From positions 992,001 to 1,056,000 of the forward strand of contig NZ_QMEK01000001.1 in NCBI RefSeq assembly GCF_003390845.1: a stretch of DNA of 64,000 bases. Direction: 5' to 3'. The position numbers and the translations under genes are program-made. The notes beneath the pieces were generated by a model. It was given only the letters and a program-made list of their open reading frames with translations, was not told the origin of the DNA and made no database searches. Below are positions 54,299 to 63,346 of the stretch, one piece after another (the first letter of the stretch is position 1; every line of letters begins with the position of its first letter). This DNA comes from Tropicimonas sp. IMCC34043 (GTDB taxonomy: Bacteria; Pseudomonadota; Alphaproteobacteria; Rhodobacterales; Rhodobacteraceae).

Positions 54299-54460
54299 AG
54301 GTCTTTCAACCATGTCCTGGGCGGGATGCGCCGAGGCGGCCCTTGAAGATCGTCTGCTTCAGTTGCAGCGCATCCCTTGCAGGGAGCAAGTCCTATCGCG
54401 GCCGGTCGCGCAGTTGTGCGGGACATTTCAGAAATGTGACGGGGTCCCAGTGGCTTGCGA

Positions 54461-55507
54461 TCAGCCGGACCCGCGCTGGGTCCGCATCGCAGCAAGCAGC
54501 GTTGCCAGATCGTCGGGCAGGGGGCTTTCAAATGCCATCGGCGCGCCGCTGAGCGGATGGACAAAACCGAGCGTGGCGGCGTGCAGCGCCTGACGTGGAA
54601 ACGCCTGTGCGGCGGCCGCCGCGGCGTCCCCAAGCGCCTTTGCCGACAGCCTTCGCTTGCCGCCATAGGTCGGATCGCCGATCAGCCCGTGACCGGCATA
54701 GGCCATGTGGACGCGGATCTGATGGGTGCGCCCGGTTTCCAGCCTGCATTCGACCAGGGACGCGGCGGTGGGCGAGCCCAATGGCTCGATTACCCGCGCC
54801 CGGGTGACGGCATGGCGGCCGCCCGACCACAGCACCGCCTGGCGCTGCCGGTCATGGCGGTGGCGGGCGAGCTGGGTGGTGATGCGCAGCACGGCGCCCG
54901 GCTCCCATGCGATGCCGCGCAGGCCGGCAAGCCGCGGGTCGGCCGGGTCGGGGCAGCCGTGGACCAGCGCCAGATAGCGGCGGTCGACCGAATGCGCCTC
55001 GAACTGGGCGGCAAGCCCGTGGTGGGCGGCGTCGTTCTTGGCGACCACGAGCAGGCCCGAAGTCTCCTTGTCGATCCGGTGGACGATGCCCGGCCGGCGT
55101 TCGCCGCCGATGCCCGACAGCGCCTCGCCGCAATGGTGCAGCAGCGCATTCACAAGGGTGCCATCGGCCGATCCCGGGGCAGGGTGGACGACCATGCCGG
55201 CCGGTTTGTCGATGACGATCAGGTCGTCATCCTCGAAAACGATGTCGAGTGCGATTTCCTGCGACAGCGTTTCGGTCGCGACCGTCTCGGGCAGGTCAAT
55301 CTCGATCACCTCGCCCTCGTCGACGCGGGCGGTCTGATCGCGCAGAACCTCGGCGCCGCGGCGCACGCAGCCCTCGGCAATCAGCCGGGCCAGCCGCGAG
55401 CGGCTGAGCGCGGCTTGCTCTGGCACGTCGCGCGCCAGTGCCTTATCAAGACGTGCGGGCGGATCGGCGGCGATCACGACCCGGATCAGCCGGAGCGGAC
55501 CCGACAT
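54461..55507 (-). CDS. rluD: RluA-family 23S rRNA pseudouridine synthase (RluD-like)
   Basis: 348 residues. An N-terminal S4 RNA-binding domain (~17-75; ARLDKALARDVPE, SRSRLARLIAEGCV) is followed by the synthase domain with catalytic Asp146 in VHRIDKETSGLLVVAK and the RTHQIRVHMAYAGHGLIGD motif. It converts uridines in 23S rRNA helix 69 to pseudouridine, if RluD. The ATG at 55507 overlaps, on the opposite strand, the ATG of the next gene at 55506. Its ribosome site (GAGGGAAGGG) lies inside that gene's first codons. Confidence 0.9.
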   Translation of the reverse strand: MSGPLRLIRVVIAADPPARLDKALARDVPEQAALSRSRLARLIAEGCVRRGAEVLRDQTARVDEGEVIEIDLPETVATETLSQEIALDIVFEDDDLIVIDKPAGMVVHPAPGSADGTLVNALLHHCGEALSGIGGERRPGIVHRIDKETSGLLVVAKNDAAHHGLAAQFEAHSVDRRYLALVHGCPDPADPRLAGLRGIAWEPGAVLRITTQLARHRHDRQRQAVLWSGGRHAVTRARVIEPLGSPTAASLVECRLETGRTHQIRVHMAYAGHGLIGDPTYGGKRRLSAKALGDAAAAAAQAFPRQALHAATLGFVHPLSGAPMAFESPLPDDLATLLAAMRTQRGSG

Positions 55508-55832
55508 GGATGACCCTTCCCTCAGCAAGGAGGATGCGCGGACGCTTGCGTTCCTGCGCGGCCTCGTTCTGGTACTGACCGCGACGATGATCATCGGGAT
55601 CGGCGTTCTGGTGGTGCTGTTCGCAACCCGCTTTCCCGGGGTCAAGTCCCGGCCTGCGGTCAGCGCACAGCGCATCGTCCTGCCCGATACGCTGGAACTG
55701 CCGGCGGGCGCAACCGTCACCGCCTTCACGCAGGGCGACGGCTGGTGGGCGGTGGTGACAAATGGCGACGAGATCCTGATCTTCGACGCGGCCAGCGGCG
55801 CATTGCGCCAAAGGGTGGCGGTCGAGCACTGA
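55506..55832 (+). CDS. Small membrane-anchored protein, DUF6476-like
   Basis: 108 residues. An N-terminal hydrophilic segment (MDDPSLSKEDARTLAFLRG), one membrane helix (LVLVLTATMIIGIGVLVVLF) and a beta-rich C-terminal domain (DTLELPAGATVTAFTQGDGW) on the outer face. The family is found in Rhodobacteraceae and named from memory. Function unknown. CCGGAG upstream is a ribosome site. Its start shares bases with that of rluD on the other strand. Confidence 0.7.
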   Translation: MDDPSLSKEDARTLAFLRGLVLVLTATMIIGIGVLVVLFATRFPGVKSRPAVSAQRIVLPDTLELPAGATVTAFTQGDGWWAVVTNGDEILIFDAASGALRQRVAVEH

Positions 55833-55957
55833 ACCGGCGGCCTTCTGCGGCGGCAATTCGCGGGCACTGACATGAATCCGACATCTGGTAGGGTCATGAT
55901 CATGTATCTACGATCACAGGACCGGGCCGCTGCGGCCCCCGAGACGGAAACGGATTC

Positions 55958-56953
55958 ATGAACGACAGCCCCGAGAAACCCGCAGACCCCCGCAACGATC
56001 TGGTCGCCGCGATCGAGGACATATCCGAGGCCGTCAGCGATCTGCCGCTCGATGACCTGCACCGCGACTGGCTCGAATCCGAGCTTGAAGAGACTCTGGA
56101 CGAGACCTTCGAGATGGAATTCAGCGAACCGATGCTGAGCCGGGAGATCCGCAAGATCTATCTCAAGGCGCATCCGGAATCGCTCGACCGCCGGGTCTAT
56201 TTCTCCAACCTGCTGCGCCTGCAGGCCGAACTGATCAAGATGCAGGACTGGGTCGAACATACCGGCGCCAAGGTCTGCATCCTGTTCGAGGGCCGCGATT
56301 CGGCCGGCAAGGGCGGGGTGATCAAGCGGATCACCCAGCGGCTGAACCCGCGGACCTGCCGGGCCGTGGCGCTGCCCGCCCCGAACCGGCGCGAGCAGAG
56401 CCAGTGGTATTTCCAGCGCTATGTTCCGCACCTGCCGGCGGGCGGCGAGATCGTGCTGTTCGACCGCTCGTGGTACAACCGCGCCGGGGTCGAGCGGGTG
56501 ATGGGGTTTGCCACCGAACCGCAGGTCGAGCAGTTCTTCCAGGACGTGCCGGAGTTCGAGCGGATGCTGGTGCGCAATGGCATCATCTTGCTGAAATACT
56601 GGTTCTCGATCACCGATGCCGAACAGCAGCTTCGCTTCCTGGTGCGGATCCACGACCCGATGAAGCAGTGGAAGCTGAGCCCGATGGACCTGCAATCCCG
56701 CGTCCGCTGGGAGCAGTATACCATGGCCAAGGAGGACATGTTCGCGCGCACGAACATCCCCGAGGCGCCCTGGTACATCGTCGAGGGCAACGACAAGAAA
56801 CGCGAGCGGCTGAACTGCATCGAACACATCCTGACAAAGATCCCCTATGAACCGGTCGAGGCCGAGAAGGTGGTGCTGCCCGAGCGGGAGTATAACCCCG
56901 ACTACGAACGCAAGGTGCTGCCCGACGAGCTCTATGTGCCGAAGATCTATTGA
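55958..56953 (+). CDS. ppk2: Polyphosphate kinase 2
   Basis: 331 residues. PPK2 enzymes transfer phosphate between polyphosphate and nucleoside di- or monophosphates. Walker A is FEGRDSAGKGGVIKRI; Walker B is IVLFDRSWYNRAGVERVMGF; the lid motif is RNGIILLKYWFSITDAEQQ. The N-terminal acidic extension (residues 1-70) is longer than in minimal PPK2. A strong intrinsic terminator follows at 56981. Confidence 0.92.
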   Translation: MNDSPEKPADPRNDLVAAIEDISEAVSDLPLDDLHRDWLESELEETLDETFEMEFSEPMLSREIRKIYLKAHPESLDRRVYFSNLLRLQAELIKMQDWVEHTGAKVCILFEGRDSAGKGGVIKRITQRLNPRTCRAVALPAPNRREQSQWYFQRYVPHLPAGGEIVLFDRSWYNRAGVERVMGFATEPQVEQFFQDVPEFERMLVRNGIILLKYWFSITDAEQQLRFLVRIHDPMKQWKLSPMDLQSRVRWEQYTMAKEDMFARTNIPEAPWYIVEGNDKKRERLNCIEHILTKIPYEPVEAEKVVLPEREYNPDYERKVLPDELYVPKIY

Positions 56954-56980
56954 GTTCCGGCGCGGTCGCGGGAACCGGAG

Positions 56981-57004
56981 GCGAGGGGGCAGCCCCTCGC
57001 TTTT
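56981..57004 (+). terminator. Intrinsic terminator of ppk2
   Basis: GCGAGGGG / CCCCTCGC with a 4-base loop followed by TTTT, 28 bases after the stop. Confidence 0.88.
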
Positions 57005-57197
57005 GGCCCGACCCGCTTGCCTCGGAGTTCGCAGTTTTTTCGCTCTGTTCGGGAATTGGTCCTTTGGGGAGTGTTGACAGTGCCTCGTTTGGCTTTCGCG
57101 GAGCCTCCGAGCTGCCACCCGAATGGAGTGTATGGGGCTCCACAATTCGCCTTTTAATTCTGGGCGTTAGCAGGAATTTCAATGCCAAAAAGCGAGA

Positions 57198-57273
57198 TGG
57201 TGCCCCCAGAGAGACTCGAACTCCCGACCCTCTGATTACAAATCAGATGCTCTACCAGCTGAGCTATAGGGGC
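57198..57273 (-). tRNA. tRNA-Thr (TGT anticodon)
   Basis: 76-base cloverleaf on the minus strand: acceptor GCCCCTA / TGGGGGC, D stem GCTC / GAGC, anticodon stem TCTGA / TCAGA with loop TTTGTAA (anticodon TGT, reads ACA), T arm GGGAG-TTCGAGT-CTCTC and an encoded CCA. Confidence 0.96.
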
Positions 57274-57561
57274 ATTTGGCGCCAGATACGCCGAAATCGG
57301 CATGCCTTTCAAGAGCGACGGTCGCGCGTGTCGCCATAAGGCAGCGTAGAAAGTGGCGCCGGCGGTTGTGCCCGACCCTTGCGTCCGCCGGGACGCGGGC
57401 GAGCCTCGCAGACGCGAGAAAGCGTTTGCCCCCACTCGGAGGCTCCACTAAACCCGGTGAACGAACGGGATGGCGAATGGATGGCGTGAGACTTCCCGGC
57501 AATTGCCGCTGCCGCACCTGATGTCGCGCGATGATTCCATCCGGAGATCGGACAAGGACGC

Positions 57562-59457
57562 ATGGCCAAGAAAAAAGCCAAATCGAAAATCGAGCCCGAA
57601 GACGCCAAGCTGATACGACGGCTGCTGACAGAATCGATCCCGCCGCGTTGGCGGCTCTATCTGCTGTCGCTGGCCTTCATGATCGGGGTCGCGAGCTTTA
57701 CCTCGGCGCTTGCCTATTCCACCAAGCTGATCGTCAACGAGGTCTTCGTGGCGGGCAACCTGTCGCGGGCCTGGAGTGTGTCGTTGTTGGTGATCGGGGT
57801 GTCGTTCGGCGCCGCCCTGTCGGACTATGGCAACACCGTGGTCGGCAAGATGCTGAACCGCTCCATTGCCTCTCATTATACACGTCTTGTGTTCGAGACG
57901 CTGATCGGAAGGGATGTTGCCACCTTCACCGGCGTCCATCCCGCCAAGATGATGAACCAGGTCCTGATGTTCGGGCGCGCGGCTGCGACGATCGTGCTGC
58001 GGGTCTCGAACAACATGCTGAGCGATGCGCTCATCCTGATCGGCCTTGTCAGTGTCATGGTGATGCAGGATCCCGGCATGTCGATCTTCTCGGCCACGCT
58101 GTTCCCGGTGATCTTCCTGCTGGTGGGCTGGCTGTCGCGGCAGATCAAGAAGGTGGCCAAGTCGGAAACAGAGCTTTCGGGGGCGATGTATTCGATCGGC
58201 TCCGAGACCTTCGAGGGGATCAAGACGGTCAAGAGCTATGGGCTCGAGGATCGCTCGCGTCTTCGCTTCGCCGATGCGGTCATGGACCTCGAGAACCGGG
58301 TGCTCAGCATTGCACGGTGGACCGCTGCGACCGTGCCGTCGATGCAGCTTCTGGGCGGCGTCGTCATCGGCATGTTCGTAATGTATGCAAGCTGGCAGAC
58401 CGTCGCGAACGGCAAGACCCCGGGCGAGTTCACCGCCTTCATCACCGCCTTTCTGCTGGCCTATCAGCCGGCCGAGCGCCTGTCGAAGGCGTTTGTCGAC
58501 ATCCAGCAGCAACTCGTGCAGGTCGAAAACATGTACCGGTTGGTCGATGCCCCGCCGGCGCGCAAGCTCGACGGCACCGAAAGCCTGGCGGACCGGCCCG
58601 CGACGCTGCGCTTCGACAATGTTTCGTTCCACTACGGCCACAAGATCCCGGCCTTGATCAACGTCGACTTCGAGCTGAAGCCGGGCGAGAAGATCGCGAT
58701 TGTCGGGCGGTCCGGTGCCGGCAAGACGACAACCATCGACCTTGTACAGCGCTTCTTCGACCCGACCGCCGGGCGGGTGATGATCGGCGGGGTCGACCTG
58801 CGCGATGTCACGGTGGAGTCCCTGCGCGAAAGCGTGGCGCTGCTGTCGCAGGAGGTGTTCCTGTTCGAAGGTTCGATCCGCGAGAACATCCTCGATGGCA
58901 ATCGCGACGCCAGCCGCGAAGCGGTCGAACTGGCCGCGCATCTGGCCATGCTCGATGAACTGGCGGCGGCACTGCCCAAGGGGCTCGACTCCGAGGTCGG
59001 ACCGAAGGGCAACCAGTTGTCGGGCGGGCAGAAACAGCGCGTCGGCATTGCCCGGGCGCTGCTGAAGGAAGCCAAGGTCTATATCTTCGACGAGGCCACA
59101 AGCGCGCTCGACGGCGAGAACGAGCGTGAAATCGTGCAGAAGGTGATCGCCTCGCGGCCCGACCGGACGATGCTGTTCGTCACCCACCGGCCTGCAACGC
59201 TGAACTGGGTCGACCGGATCATGCTCCTGGAAGGCGGCCGTCTGGTGGCGCTCGACACCCACGAGAACCTGCTGGCGAACTATCCGATCTATCGCAGCCT
59301 GTTCAACCTGGCCGAAGCCGAAGGCGGTTTGTCAAACGACATCGACGAGACCGAAGACGAAGACACGCTGGCCGACGATACCGACGACTTCGATGAGGAC
59401 TTCGGATCCGAGGATGGCCCGGACGACGATGCAGCGCGTCGGCGAGTGGTAAGCTGA
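57562..59457 (+). CDS. MsbA-like ABC exporter (fused permease and ATPase)
   Basis: 631 residues. The first ~320 form a six-helix type I ABC exporter membrane domain (YLLSLAFMIGVASFTSALAY as TM1), with the coupling element GSETFEGIKTVKSYGLEDR. The ATPase domain has Walker A GRSGAGKTTTID, Q-loop SQEVFLFEGSIREN, signature LSGGQKQRVG and Walker B VYIFDEATSALDG. The last ~40 residues are very acidic (DETEDEDTLADDTDDFDEDF), unusual for the family. The substrate is probably a lipid or lipopolysaccharide precursor; uncertain. ATG with AAGGACGC upstream. Confidence 0.9.
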   Translation: MAKKKAKSKIEPEDAKLIRRLLTESIPPRWRLYLLSLAFMIGVASFTSALAYSTKLIVNEVFVAGNLSRAWSVSLLVIGVSFGAALSDYGNTVVGKMLNRSIASHYTRLVFETLIGRDVATFTGVHPAKMMNQVLMFGRAAATIVLRVSNNMLSDALILIGLVSVMVMQDPGMSIFSATLFPVIFLLVGWLSRQIKKVAKSETELSGAMYSIGSETFEGIKTVKSYGLEDRSRLRFADAVMDLENRVLSIARWTAATVPSMQLLGGVVIGMFVMYASWQTVANGKTPGEFTAFITAFLLAYQPAERLSKAFVDIQQQLVQVENMYRLVDAPPARKLDGTESLADRPATLRFDNVSFHYGHKIPALINVDFELKPGEKIAIVGRSGAGKTTTIDLVQRFFDPTAGRVMIGGVDLRDVTVESLRESVALLSQEVFLFEGSIRENILDGNRDASREAVELAAHLAMLDELAAALPKGLDSEVGPKGNQLSGGQKQRVGIARALLKEAKVYIFDEATSALDGENEREIVQKVIASRPDRTMLFVTHRPATLNWVDRIMLLEGGRLVALDTHENLLANYPIYRSLFNLAEAEGGLSNDIDETEDEDTLADDTDDFDEDFGSEDGPDDDAARRRVVS

Positions 59458-59642
59458 TCCCAGCAAATGGCGCGCCCGGCCCGAGGGCGTGCCCTGACCC
59501 GGCGCGCCAGCCGAGCGGAAACGGCGCGGCGGCGTCACGGCCCCGAGCGGCTCAGGGGCGTCCACGTGGACCGTCCGTGACGGGACGCGCGGATGCAGTG
59601 TCCGCGCAAGGTCATGCGTTGCCGGCGCCCGCCGGCAACCCG

Positions 59643-61466
59643 TCACTTCCAGCAGCTGAGCGAAACAGTGACGTTTCCAGCAAGCGCCGCGATGTCTTCG
59701 GGGGCCATTGCATCAATGCTGTCCGAGGCCATCGGCGTCAGCCCGGAGCGGTCCAGAAAATCGGCGATTGCAAGAACATCGACGGCAAAGTTCACGTCCG
59801 CCGGTAGCTGTCGTTCAGCCGCGTCCGGGCGTGCCTGCAGCATCCCCAGCACCGCGCCCTCGGGGCCGAAGACCGGCCCGCCGGCGTCGCTTTCCATCGC
59901 CACCAGATGCAGCCGGTCAAGCGAGGTTTCGCCGTTCAGTCCGCGGATGTCCTGAAGCTGGCCATAGCTCATCACCGGCAGGTCGAGCACGTCGCCATAG
60001 GAAAACCCCGCCACCGTCACGTCGGTCCCGAGCCGCGGAACCTTGGCGCGGAACCGCGCCACATCGATCGGCACCAGCGGCTCGACGGGGACCAGCAGGG
60101 CCAGACCCAGCGTCTTGTCCACGGCCGTCACCTGCGCCTCGGTCTCGGGGCCGATGGTCAGCTTGCTGCACCCGGCAAGCAGATCGGTCGTGGTCAGCAC
60201 CGTGCCCGTTGCGTCGACATAGAACCCGCTGCGGGTCCGTTCGGGGCGGCGGATCTCGAGCCCCGACAGAAGGTCGATGCTCTGACCTTCGCCATTGCCG
60301 AGGCCGGCATTGTCGGGCAGCACGACCCCGGGAACGGGGCGGAACGAGGCCTGCATGGCCTCGGCGATGCGCTGCATCGCTGCATCGCGCCGCGGGGTCC
60401 AGGCCAGCGTGAATCCCTTGACCGCGCCATCCGAGACCACCGCATAGGTGTAGGAGTTCAGATCGGCGGATTGTCCGGTCAACACGAAGCTGTCGTCCTT
60501 CAATTCGCGAAAGCCCTCGGTCGGCACGATTTCCAGCGTCTGCAGCACATCGTAGAGCGCTGCGAGCGTTTTTGCGCTGCCGCTCTGGCTGATCAGGACC
60601 AGTTGCAGCCCGTCCTTGCCGTCATAGCGGACGAAGGGCGCCTCGGTGCCGGCTTGGGCAAGCTTGGCCATCGGCGCCAGGATCTCGATCCCGGCGGCGT
60701 CGTCGCGCAGCTCGGTCAGGCCGAATTCGCGGAACACGGCCTGATACTGGTCGATCAGTTCAGCGCGTTGCGACGTGGTCAGGATACCGGTCGGGGTGTG
60801 ACCCTGCGCGTTCTGCCAGTCGACCATGGCGCGGCGGGTGCCGGGGCCAAAGGCGCCGTCGATCTGACCGTCATAGACCCCGGCCCATTTCAGCGCTTCC
60901 TGGATCTGCTGGCGCCCCGCAAGGTCGAGCAGCGCCTCGCTGGCCTGGGCCTCGCGCACGGTTTCGTCCTGCTTTGCTGCGTCGGGGCCGTTCTTCATCG
61001 CGGCGTTTACGGCGGCCTCCATGGCGGCTCTGTCCGGCAGGCCCGCGGCAGCGTCGGGCGCCGCGGGCAGGGCGGCCGACTGGCGCTCGGGGACGACGGG
61101 CGGGGCGTTCAGACTATTGGCGCCGACCGGCCAGAACTGCAGACCATAGGCATCGGGCTCGGCGACGAAGGCGTCAGACGGGATCCGTCCCGCGCCCCGA
61201 AGCGCTGCGAGTTGTTCGGCCGCGGTCTCGGGCTCGTAGGGACCAAGCGCGATGGCGTACCAGCCGTTGTCGACCCGAAAGCCGCCGATATTGCGGAACT
61301 CGCCGGCATAATCGCGGGCACGCGACTGCGCCAGCGCCAGCGTGCGCGCGGATTCGAGTTGAACCCAGACGGTCTGCTGGGCCCCGGCCGGGGTGCAAAG
61401 CCAGATCAAGGCAAGGGCGGTTGAAAGCAGGGTGGGGGGCGTCGGGAAACGGCGGGGGATCGGCAA
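59643..61466 (-). CDS. Secreted SPOR/peptidoglycan-binding protein with a degenerate trypsin-like domain
   Basis: 607 residues if started at the TTG at 61466, which places a signal peptide (PPTLLSTALALIWLCTPAGA) at the N-terminus; the exact start is uncertain. Residues ~30-110 look like a SPOR-type repeat (VWVQLESARTLALAQSRARD; GWYAIALGPYEPETAAEQLA). Residues ~190-250 are a peptidoglycan-binding domain (IQEALKWAGVYDGQIDGAFG). Residues ~400-600 are a trypsin fold, but the catalytic positions are replaced: TTTDLL where TNAHVV is usual (Asp428 for His), LGLALL for DLALL (Gly454 for Asp) and ESDAGGPV for GNSGGPV (Ala528 for Ser). Probably a pseudo-protease scaffold. Confidence 0.75.
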   Translation of the reverse strand: MPIPRRFPTPPTLLSTALALIWLCTPAGAQQTVWVQLESARTLALAQSRARDYAGEFRNIGGFRVDNGWYAIALGPYEPETAAEQLAALRGAGRIPSDAFVAEPDAYGLQFWPVGANSLNAPPVVPERQSAALPAAPDAAAGLPDRAAMEAAVNAAMKNGPDAAKQDETVREAQASEALLDLAGRQQIQEALKWAGVYDGQIDGAFGPGTRRAMVDWQNAQGHTPTGILTTSQRAELIDQYQAVFREFGLTELRDDAAGIEILAPMAKLAQAGTEAPFVRYDGKDGLQLVLISQSGSAKTLAALYDVLQTLEIVPTEGFRELKDDSFVLTGQSADLNSYTYAVVSDGAVKGFTLAWTPRRDAAMQRIAEAMQASFRPVPGVVLPDNAGLGNGEGQSIDLLSGLEIRRPERTRSGFYVDATGTVLTTTDLLAGCSKLTIGPETEAQVTAVDKTLGLALLVPVEPLVPIDVARFRAKVPRLGTDVTVAGFSYGDVLDLPVMSYGQLQDIRGLNGETSLDRLHLVAMESDAGGPVFGPEGAVLGMLQARPDAAERQLPADVNFAVDVLAIADFLDRSGLTPMASDSIDAMAPEDIAALAGNVTVSLSCWK

Positions 61467-61705
61467 ATTATGGGTCCGGATGCAGTTCGGGGATGCGTCG
61501 CAACGGACGCAGAGGCAACGATACCAGACAGGCCCGCCGCCGCAGTGCCAATCCACCATTCCGGGACCCGGTTTCGCCGCAACGTGACCCGGTTGCATCG
61601 CGTCGGGGCATGTCAGGCCCGTCGCAATGCCCCTCGGCTTGATTGACCCGCTCGCGGCCCGCGCCTATTGAGGCGCGGCAACACCAAGACCCCGGGGGCA
61701 GCGCC

Positions 61706-62635
61706 ATGACCCAGACGACCCGACCCACCTGTTTTCAGGACGTGATCCTGCGGCTTCAGTCCTATTGGGCGTCGAAGGGCTGTGCGATCCTGCAGCCCTA
61801 TGACATGGAAGTCGGGGCAGGGACCTTTCACCCGGCGACAACGCTGCGCTCGCTCGGCTCGACCCCCTGGGCCGCGGCCTATGTCCAGCCCTCGCGGCGG
61901 CCGACCGACGGCCGCTATGGCGAAAACCCGAACCGTATGCAGCATTACTATCAGTACCAGGTGCTGATCAAACCCAGCCCGCCCGAGCTGCAGACGCTCT
62001 ATCTGGGCAGCCTTCAGGCCATCGGCATCGACATGGCGCTGCACGACATCCGCTTTGTCGAGGATGACTGGGAAAGCCCGACACTGGGGGCCTGGGGGCT
62101 GGGCTGGGAGGTCTGGTGCGACGGCATGGAGGTCAGCCAGTTCACCTATTTCCAGCAGGTCGGCGGGCATGACTGTCACCCGGTTTCGGGCGAACTGACC
62201 TATGGGCTGGAACGGCTGGCGATGTATGTGCTTGGCGTCGATCACGTCATGGACATGCCGTTCAACGCTCCCGACGCGCCGATCCCGCTGACCTACGGCG
62301 ATATCTTCCGCCAGACCGAGGCCGAATACAGCCGCTGGAACTTTGACGTGGCCAATACCGAGGTGCTGCTGAAACAGTTCGAAGAGGCCGAGGCGCATTG
62401 CGCCTTCATCCTCGGCCAGCCCGAGGTCGACCCGAAGACCGGCAAGCGCATCGTCATGGCGCATCCCGCCTATGACCAGTGCATCAAGGCCAGCCACATC
62501 TTCAACCTGCTCGACGCGCGCGGCGTGATCTCGGTCACCGAACGGCAGGCCTATATCGGCCGGGTGCGGACGCTGGCAAAGCTTTGCGCCGACGCTTTCG
62601 TGACGACCGAGGCCGGGGGCTGGCAGCCGTCGTGA
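61706..62635 (+). CDS. glyQ: Glycyl-tRNA synthetase alpha subunit
   Basis: Catalytic subunit of the bacterial alpha2-beta2 glycyl-tRNA synthetase; 309 residues, usual length. Motifs [55 protein letters not shown] and [14 protein letters not shown] are diagnostic. The start at 61706 begins [12 protein letters not shown]; an in-frame ATG 63 bases upstream gives an atypical N-terminus. It is followed by a small membrane-protein gene and then glyS. Confidence 0.97.
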   Translation: MTQTTRPTCFQDVILRLQSYWASKGCAILQPYDMEVGAGTFHPATTLRSLGSTPWAAAYVQPSRRPTDGRYGENPNRMQHYYQYQVLIKPSPPELQTLYLGSLQAIGIDMALHDIRFVEDDWESPTLGAWGLGWEVWCDGMEVSQFTYFQQVGGHDCHPVSGELTYGLERLAMYVLGVDHVMDMPFNAPDAPIPLTYGDIFRQTEAEYSRWNFDVANTEVLLKQFEEAEAHCAFILGQPEVDPKTGKRIVMAHPAYDQCIKASHIFNLLDARGVISVTERQAYIGRVRTLAKLCADAFVTTEAGGWQPS

Positions 62636-62696
62636 CAACCGTCAGCAATTCCCCCATTCGGAGCCCGCTTGCCGGACAACTGCCGAGGACCTGCGC

Positions 62697-63164
62697 ATGA
62701 GCGGCAAGATCATCGCCGGCGGCATCGTCGTCATTGCGCTGCTGTTCGGGGTGGCGGTCTATTATTTTCAGGAATTCTACTATTACCGCAGGGTCGAACC
62801 GGCTGCGGACGAGATCGCGCTGACCGCCCTTGCGGGCGGCGTCGCGCCGATCCCGGCGGCCGGGGTTCAGGCCATCGACGCCAGTTCCTCGCCGATCCGT
62901 TATCGGGCCTGTTTCACGACGCAGCTCGCCCTGGCGGATCTGGAAGCAAGCTATCGGCCCTATCCCGCGGCCGAGCCGCTGAACGCCCCGTTCTGGTTCG
63001 AATGTTTCGACGCCAAGATGGTCGGCGCGGCGCTCGAGTCCGGGCAGGCCAGGGCATTCCTCGGTACCGCCGACATCCACCGCGGCGTCGACCGCGTGGT
63101 GGCCGTGCTGCCGGATGGCCGCGGCTTTGTCTGGCATCAGGTCAACGGGGAGATCGCGCATTGA
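62697..63164 (+). CDS. Small membrane-anchored protein, DUF6446-like
   Basis: 155 residues with one N-terminal membrane helix (IIAGGIVVIALLFGVAVYYF) and a periplasmic domain (YRACFTTQLALADLEASYRP; PFWFECFDAKMVGAALESGQ) with two or three cysteines. It is conserved between glyQ and glyS in Rhodobacteraceae; the family name is from memory. Function unknown. It starts 62 bases after glyQ, with GAGGACCTGCGC upstream. Confidence 0.72.
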   Translation: MSGKIIAGGIVVIALLFGVAVYYFQEFYYYRRVEPAADEIALTALAGGVAPIPAAGVQAIDASSSPIRYRACFTTQLALADLEASYRPYPAAEPLNAPFWFECFDAKMVGAALESGQARAFLGTADIHRGVDRVVAVLPDGRGFVWHQVNGEIAH

Positions 63165-63346
63165 CCGAACCTCTTGCGCTCGACGCCTTCGCGTCGGTCA
63201 CCACCGCAGTGACCAAGCGCTATGGCCCGTCGCCGATGGCCTTCGGGGTGCTGCCGCTGGTCTCGGCCTTCTTCATCGACATCGTGACTCTTTCGCGATC
63301 CAGTTCTTCCTCCCGTTCTGAGGTGCCGTCATGCCCGATCTGCTGA
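63161..63346 (+). CDS. Possible 61-residue protein coupled to the DUF6446-like gene
   Basis: A TTG start overlaps the preceding stop (TTGA) and the frame runs to 63346, overlapping the glyS start by 16 bases. It encodes TEPLALDAFASVTTAVTKRY then MAFGVLPLVSAFFIDIVT and a serine-rich end. It has one weakly hydrophobic segment and no known family. Supported only by the tight junctions. Confidence 0.25.
   Translation: MTEPLALDAFASVTTAVTKRYGPSPMAFGVLPLVSAFFIDIVTLSRSSSSSRSEVPSCPIC

Noticed and set aside
54467..54483. GGACCC / GGGTCC hairpin at the end of rluD
   Set aside because: It lies inside the last codons of the gene and has no T tract, so it is not called as a terminator.
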